From: Sanghuangporus weigelae
Taxonomy: Eukaryota; Basidiomycota; Agaricomycetes; Hymenochaetales; Hymenochaetaceae
Length of the DNA stretch: 64,000 bases
Assembly: GCA_033182465.1 (NCBI GenBank)
Contig: CP137319.1
Span: 372,001 to 436,000, forward strand
Reading direction: 5' to 3'
Positions 58,466 to 64,000 of this stretch are shown here, piece by piece. A model generated the notes under the pieces. That model saw only the letters and a list, made by a program, of their open reading frames with translations, did no database searches and was not told where the DNA came from. The number at the start of each line of letters is the position of its first letter. Positions within the stretch are counted from its first letter, which is position 1. Both the position numbers and the translations under genes were made by a program.

Positions 58466-61400
58466 TAGTCAATATACGGAAAAGTGATAGAATACGGGAT
58501 GCGAGGGAGATGATGGTGGCGGCAATAGATATTTTATGTTAACGTCAACCCGAACTGCGCCTGTGAAGGGGGATGGAGGAAGAGGGGGGGACAGAGGGGC
58601 CCTTTTGAGCGATCTGGTTGCTTTCACAGGATCCATAACGGCATATGAACCTCGAACACAATCAGCGCTTATTTTTAGATATATCCGCAACGCGTGGAAA
58701 GGAACGTTTCCGTTCTGTACGAAGAACCTGTCAGATTGAAAGAATGAAGCGCTCGTTTTGATGAGCTACCGTCCTTCGTTCGCGTTCGCAATCCAAGCAG
58801 ACTGTTATGCCCAACCAAGTCAGAACGTTACATGTTGAAATGTCTTTTGTCCTCTCGACTCAGTGCTGACAGCGAAAGCCACATAGATTTTCCGCAGACA
58901 ACGGACCCTGACTGCGACGGTACTCACCACATCTCCTCCTTCCTTTTTCGACCATGCTTTGCTAATCACCTCCACAAATGGCTTGTTCCTAGTCGGTGCT
59001 CTTAGGATGGACTATGGATAGCGGCAGCCTGTGAGGGGTATCAGCCATCCATCCAAAAGGCACAGGAAGAGCCGGAAGTGGCAAAGGCATGGCTTTAACT
59101 AAGTCCACGGATCTACCACGGCACGATACAAGGATTCAGGATCAGGAGCTTCCTTCAAATGTCGTGAAGAGGCGATACGGATCCATACCAGATGTAACGC
59201 TGGCACAGCGCATATGCATGTTGTCCGAGGAGCCGACTCGTTTGCACCTTCCTCGATAGTTCCGATTCGACCACAGTCAAAGAGTAAAGCAGGACCACGG
59301 AATCACCCAGTAGAGGCGCCGAATATGTTTCGCACACTTTTTGAACCGACATGACCAATGTGGCGAGCAACGCGCTTCTTTCTAACTCAGTCTTAAACCC
59401 ATATTCGTGCAGAGCGGACTCGAGCCGGCGGAAAATAAGCAAGAATCACCGACGACGAAGTCTGACTTATCGTAAGCTATCCCTAGAATTCCGCATCCAG
59501 TTCCATGCATGGGTCAGGGGCTATTATAGACAGGAGGAGCAGGTGAATTACTGGCTCTCCGCCGTCGCGGCGCTCGAAGGTGGTGGTAAGAATCAAACCT
59601 TCTCAGTTATCCGCCGTGGTCGCAAATTAGGAAATAGCACGTGATTCTATATTTCCTAATCTGGCGGTATTCTATCGGTGAAATTCTGTTTCTGTCGCAG
59701 CTTCTTCTCTTTACCCACTCACAGAAATGCGGTCGCATTGTTCACTCTGGTGCCGAGCGTGAATGTATCACATCTATGCTCGAGCAGAGGGAGCCGGAAC
59801 CGACGGAGTGGACATTGCCAATTCAACGTCTGTGCGTGAGGCTTTCGTTGATAGGTGGTCCAGACTTTGCAGTGAGTTTCTTCAAAAGATGGTACCTTAG
59901 TAAACGTGTACGCTAAACCGAGGTAATAGAAAAATTTGATGTTTTTGGAGGTCATGATCTCACAAATTCGTGTCCTGAGGCGATTTTCAAGTCAGTCATT
60001 CTTGGCCATGACGGTAAAGAAGTTGTTCCAATCGTGCTAGGGGAGCGTTGCTTTCAAAGCCCAGAAGCTCACCTGTATCCCGTGTACGTACAGGCGGCGT
60101 CAAATAAGGTATAAGATAGTATTGTATTGACAAGTCATCGAAGCCGATGCGGTATCCAACTTCGTGACCGGACTGGATTCTCATTTGCTCTATTCGTTCA
60201 TTACGCAGATACTAGTATTTGGATGAAACTTTATCATGCATCAAGGTGCTAAGGAGATATCTCCTGGACCTAGCATACTACAGCATGGCATTCACTAACC
60301 TGGTTCGATCTGCGACCCTACTTCCTATCTAGCACATAACACGGATTTTAAAGGTATGCATCACATCCAGGCCCGTAAACCTAAAGAGACTGGCATGCAA
60401 ATTTGTATTTCTGCTTGAAGCTTTAAAAGGACCAAACTGCGACTCCTGAATCTCTTCTAGTCAATGACATCTGTCTCGCGCAACGTTACTCATTTCGATC
60501 ACTACCTCTGGCGACCCTGTCTATGAAATCTAGGATAGACGAACAGTCGACACCGCTACTGTCGCGATGACCCACGCCCCTGTCACACCAGGAGACGCTT
60601 CCTTCTTATCGGATGTCCGAACAGCGTTTGATCTCCCAAAATCACTTCGCTATACTTAAGGACAGGTCACACAATGAGACGCGCCTGGTGACTGGTGCAG
60701 TATGCATAGCATGGCTATATCGGAACCTAGGAGGCGGACCATGCGTACACCCAGCCGGGGATGGTAACCACCTCATTAATAGATGAGTTCATCAAGTAAG
60801 GCAGTTCAGTATGTACATGCTTTTCTTGCACGGGTCTCTCGCGCTCTCCGTTTGCTGACTTCTCACAGAGGTTGGTAAAGCTGTCTCAGCTGTCTTGGAA
60901 CGCGAGAACGATCCAACCGCCCGTCGTGTCGCTAGCAGGAGGCGACTGCCAACAATTCCATTCCCTGTTCGCCGGACCTTTGCAGACCTGTCTCATCTTG
61001 GATCGACTAGCATGAACTGGACCTCATGCCCTCCCACGTCCTTCATTCGCCCTCCTTCCCTGGTCTTATCGAGTTTCATCTCCAGCAATTGACTCAATGT
61101 CGTCGTGACTTATATCTCCATCACGCATATAGCGAGAAGCGCCAGTATAACTACTATGGCTTTCCTTCTGCGAATGCCCTACTGGTCTGCGGCACCGCGG
61201 TGCGGAGTGTGTATTGGAGAGTCACAAGTTCGCGGGAGCAGTGCGTGATTTTTCGCGGAGTCCTTAGCATTGCCGGACAGTCGGAGGTACTTGATCAAAA
61301 TATAACGTTGCGGAAGTGGGGGGAGTCATGCGTCATTCCGATACATGGCTGCAGAAACGTCAGGATTCAAGCCCGTATTTGCTCGGCTCTCGCGTGCATC

Positions 61401-61609
61401 ATATCAGGGCTTGATGTTTACTGAGATGAAATAATCGACCTGCGGAACGAGTAAGTGTTTCCGCGGGCAAAGAGCTTCTCTCACGCGGATTGGACGAAGT
61501 TATGCTTGAAGTCTACCTGGATGCATTCAACGGCTGTAATCGCACATTGCGGACTCATCTAGTTTGTTACACGTTCTTTTACCTGAAGACTCAAAATGCA
61601 TTAATAATC
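58466..61609. other. Gene-poor region
   Basis: The left part is the promoter of ZIP copy 2 and the upstream side of the ZIP duplication (to about 59270). The remaining 2.3 kb contains only short open frames without family resemblance, for example 59351-59644 and 61026-61424. I see no gene, RNA or repeat here. Confidence 0.5.
58597..58611 (-). promoter_or_regulatory. Conserved ZIP promoter element, copy 2
   Basis: GGGCCCTTTTGAGCG (plus-strand reading), 132-146 bases upstream of the ZIP copy 2 start, identical to the element before copy 1. Confidence 0.6.
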
Positions 61610-63750
61610 TCAAGGACTCCTCCCGTTAGGGACCAGGAGCCACAGCACAAAAAGAACCGCCAGAAGGATGATGAGTCTGCGAATAGATTAGGTTTGTAAT
61701 GTACCGTCATAATCAGGGAGAGACTCACAGCGGTTGTAAGCTCACGATGCCAAACCTCTGTGCGAGCGCTCCAGTAATGAATGGGAAAAGCGCCGAGCCT
61801 ACAAAGTTCTGTCAACCCAATGCTGAACGTGCCCCGTGTCTTATTCACGCACCGGCGAAACCAAATGATGCAATCCAGGCAATAGATCCGGTGTGCAGCC
61901 ACTGCGGAACCAGACGTCCCGTCTCATTCATAAGGATAGGATACATTGGTCCGAGGACTACTCCTGCGAGTGAGACTGCTACAGCATCGGCGATGAGGTT
62001 AGGGACCAGCCATGTGATAAGCTGAAGCCTGAAACACAGATTATTTTTGTCGAGTCGAGTTCGGTAACGCTTGGATTTGGAAATAAGAACGAACCCTAGA
62101 GCTAATAGCGTATAGATGTAAATGATCAAATGCTCTCCGACCTATTCGGTGTGAGGTTATCCATCATCCTTGCGCGGAGATCAAAAAGAAAGCAAACCTT
62201 CTGGTTTACCCATAACAATGCGACGCGACCCACGGTGAGACCTTGAGTGAGAGTTAGGAGTTCCATTCTCATGCTCTGACTGCCAACATCTACTTACCTC
62301 CGAAGAAACCGGTGGAAATATAACCTGAAGACGCGCTCCCACCTCGATGCTTCTGGATATAAGACACAGTCCATCCTTGTTCACGAACATCAACTTGTCG
62401 TTTCGAACTGTTGAAGGCTCTCACGCACCTCCTATGGTAAACTCGACTCCGACGTAGACCAGACTGAAGAGTGCTAAGAGATGAACAATCTTCTGTCCTA
62501 GGATCTGTCTGTATTTGCTATGTTCACTTGTCCCCTGCACTGTCGGTTTTTCGCCTATCTCAACTAGACTGTCTGCGAGATGACTGATGTAAGATATGAA
62601 TGCCTAATTCGCTAGAAATCTCACCATCTATATTCTTCCCCTTGAAAACCAGTATAAGGATTATCGTATTTATAATCGCAAGCCCAAGAGAGATAATGAA
62701 ATGAAATGACCAATGCTGTGGCAATTGTGCGAATTGGGTAGCAGCGAAGGGAGAACACACAGCGCCAAACCCTGCAGAGGTAATAAGACGCGTTTGTCTT
62801 AATCAGTTTCAGTTATAACTTACCGTACAGGGCGTGTATAATGCCCATCTTTGTGGACGAGTTTTCTGACAAGGCAGCGACAAAACTATTACTTTGTGCA
62901 TCCTAGCATATCAAGTTAGCGCAGAGACTAAGTCCCGCGAGACTACGACTCGCCTGAAGCGATATCCCCCAACCATCTATAAGGAAAGCAATGCAGAATA
63001 CAGGAAACGGAAGAGCCGGTGACATCAGCACATATGCGACCATTTGTCCGATGGAGCCTGATTGCATACGATGAACAGGAGCGCTCAAGAAAACAGTCGA
63101 TATTACTGACCAAAAACGAGGACCTGTCAAATTTTGAAATATACAATCAAATGGATTGCATCATAAAAAAAATGAGGTGAAAAAGTACCTTCCCGAATCC
63201 AAATCTATCCGTTAAATATACATTCATAGACGCTCCCAAGAGAAATCCCTGATAGCAGATTGAGATTTCCGGAAGTAGGATAATAGTTCATAGCAGAGAA
63301 TTGATATGCTTACGACAGCGTTCATGATGAAGATCAGGGAGACAACTGCAAAGTTTACCTAGGAACGGGAAGTCAATAACTCAATGGCCGTTTGGTCAAT
63401 TGCTCTTGACGAACATCGTAAAATATCTGAAACCTAGGAATCAAAGACCCAACTGCCCCGCTATCCCAGCCAGCCAGGAATAGAGTAAAGCAAAGTGAGA
63501 AGAGCTGCATCCGCGCCTTCCGGATCACTTCCCTAGACTTGGGTGCCGTAGTGTTCTCCTCTGTCTTTTCGTTCAAGGCCTCTGCATCTTGCGTCACAAC
63601 GATTTCCTCTTTCACGTTTGAGATCTTTGAATCGCCGACATCGCTTTTGCTACGCGTGAAAGAGCCTCTAGGTCCTTGATCCATCACCGCAACGGCTTCA
63701 ACAGCAGTGCTTGCGGCTCTCGCATTGTTCTGCTCAGTTTCTCCAGACAT
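61610..63750 (-). CDS. Major facilitator superfamily transporter, BSC6/fucose-permease-like
   Basis: A 12-helix transporter of unknown substrate. The start at 63750 (MSGETEQNNARAAS) gives a hydrophilic N-terminus of about 80 residues; an in-frame Met at 63780 would add ten. Landmarks: LFSLCFTLFLAGWDSGAVGS then LIPRFQIFYD (helix 1, the family's GWD/N motif); NFAVVSLIFIMNAV; YLTDRFGFGK; GQMVAYVLMSPALPFPVFCI; FGAVCSPFAATQFAQLPQHW; WVYFSTGFFGG; LTVGRVALLWVNQK; LQLITWLVPNLIADAVAVSL then AGVVLGPMYPILMN. The last exons read GSALFPFITGALAQRFGIVS and, after an intron at about 61677-61728, LIILLAVLFVLWLLVPNGRS. At least eight introns. In this group annotation usually follows the yeast name BSC6; transport activity is unproven. 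Confidence 0.86.
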
Positions 63751-64000
63751 CTGAAGGCAGAGACGAGGAATACGCTGCAACTAAAGTCGAGTCTTGAGTA
63801 TTGTGGGATAGTTCCTAAAGAACAGAGGCATTCGGCATTGCAGTTAACCAGATTATGGAGAAAGAAGCAAATCGTGGGCTAAATGTAAAAATAAACCCGA
63901 TGAATTTCCGCAATACATACACGTGATGAAAACATACAGGCATTTACCAGTCCTTTGAACACCCAATACAGATCCACTCGTACACAACACCACAAACATT
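63751..64000. promoter_or_regulatory. Upstream flank of the MFS gene
   Basis: AT-rich sequence before the MFS start codon to the window end. No further gene seen. Confidence 0.5.

Noticed and set aside
1-64000. CRISPR arrays, bacterial operons, retroelement or virus-like coding regions, tRNA or rRNA genes
   Set aside because: I found no regular repeat-spacer array, no reverse transcriptase, integrase or capsid-like motif, and no convincing tRNA T-loop/acceptor pairing by eye. A dedicated tRNA scan could still find a small RNA gene.

Overview
This is nuclear DNA of a mushroom-forming basidiomycete (Agaricomycetes). The evidence is genes split by many 50-90 nt GT-AG introns, about half GC, and gene families typical of these fungi: DUF6533 membrane proteins, single-pass proteins with PPxY tails, F-box-like orphan families, a Crinkler-type NTPase, GT61 and CE4 enzymes, and Zds1-like and BSC6-like proteins. 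I cannot name the species. No retroelement or virus-like coding sequence was recognised.

Layout. 0-3 kb: the 3' end of the TOR kinase gene (FAT, FRB, kinase, FATC). 3.5-5.2 kb: a GT61 glycosyltransferase on the minus strand. 6.5-8.2 kb: a secreted, probably GPI-anchored chitin deacetylase. 10-23.6 kb: the most unusual stretch. A two-gene cassette (a DUF6533 multi-pass protein plus a single-pass protein ending in a PPEY motif) occurs twice in opposite orientation, on either side of the exocytosis gene SEC1. 24.5-27.7 kb: a secreted S10 serine carboxypeptidase. 28.6-30.2 kb: a third DUF6533 gene. 30.7-31.2 kb: cytosine deaminase.

31.5-41.5 kb: a rapidly evolving array. It has three plus-strand copies of an F-box-like orphan gene (family a) and two decayed minus-strand copies of a second F-box family (family b). 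A Crinkler-type NTPase/nuclease-like gene sits inside the duplicated promoter of the second family-a copy. Two more distant family-a members lie at 49.4-52.1 kb, one with a foldback element in its first intron. Between these are housekeeping genes: ERV1, a Zds1-like PP2A regulator and COX8. From 52.3 kb come an EXPERA/TMEM97-like ER protein, a tandem pair of ZIP zinc transporters sharing a promoter element, a gene-poor 3 kb stretch, and a BSC6-like MFS transporter.

The housekeeping genes serve growth control (TOR, Zds-like), secretion (Sec1), mitochondria (ERV1, COX8), pyrimidine salvage (cytosine deaminase) and zinc uptake (ZIPs). The accessory regions between them have grown by local duplication and insertion. 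Exon boundaries were read by eye from GT-AG signals, reading frame and family similarity; for spliced genes the coordinates are the outer CDS limits.
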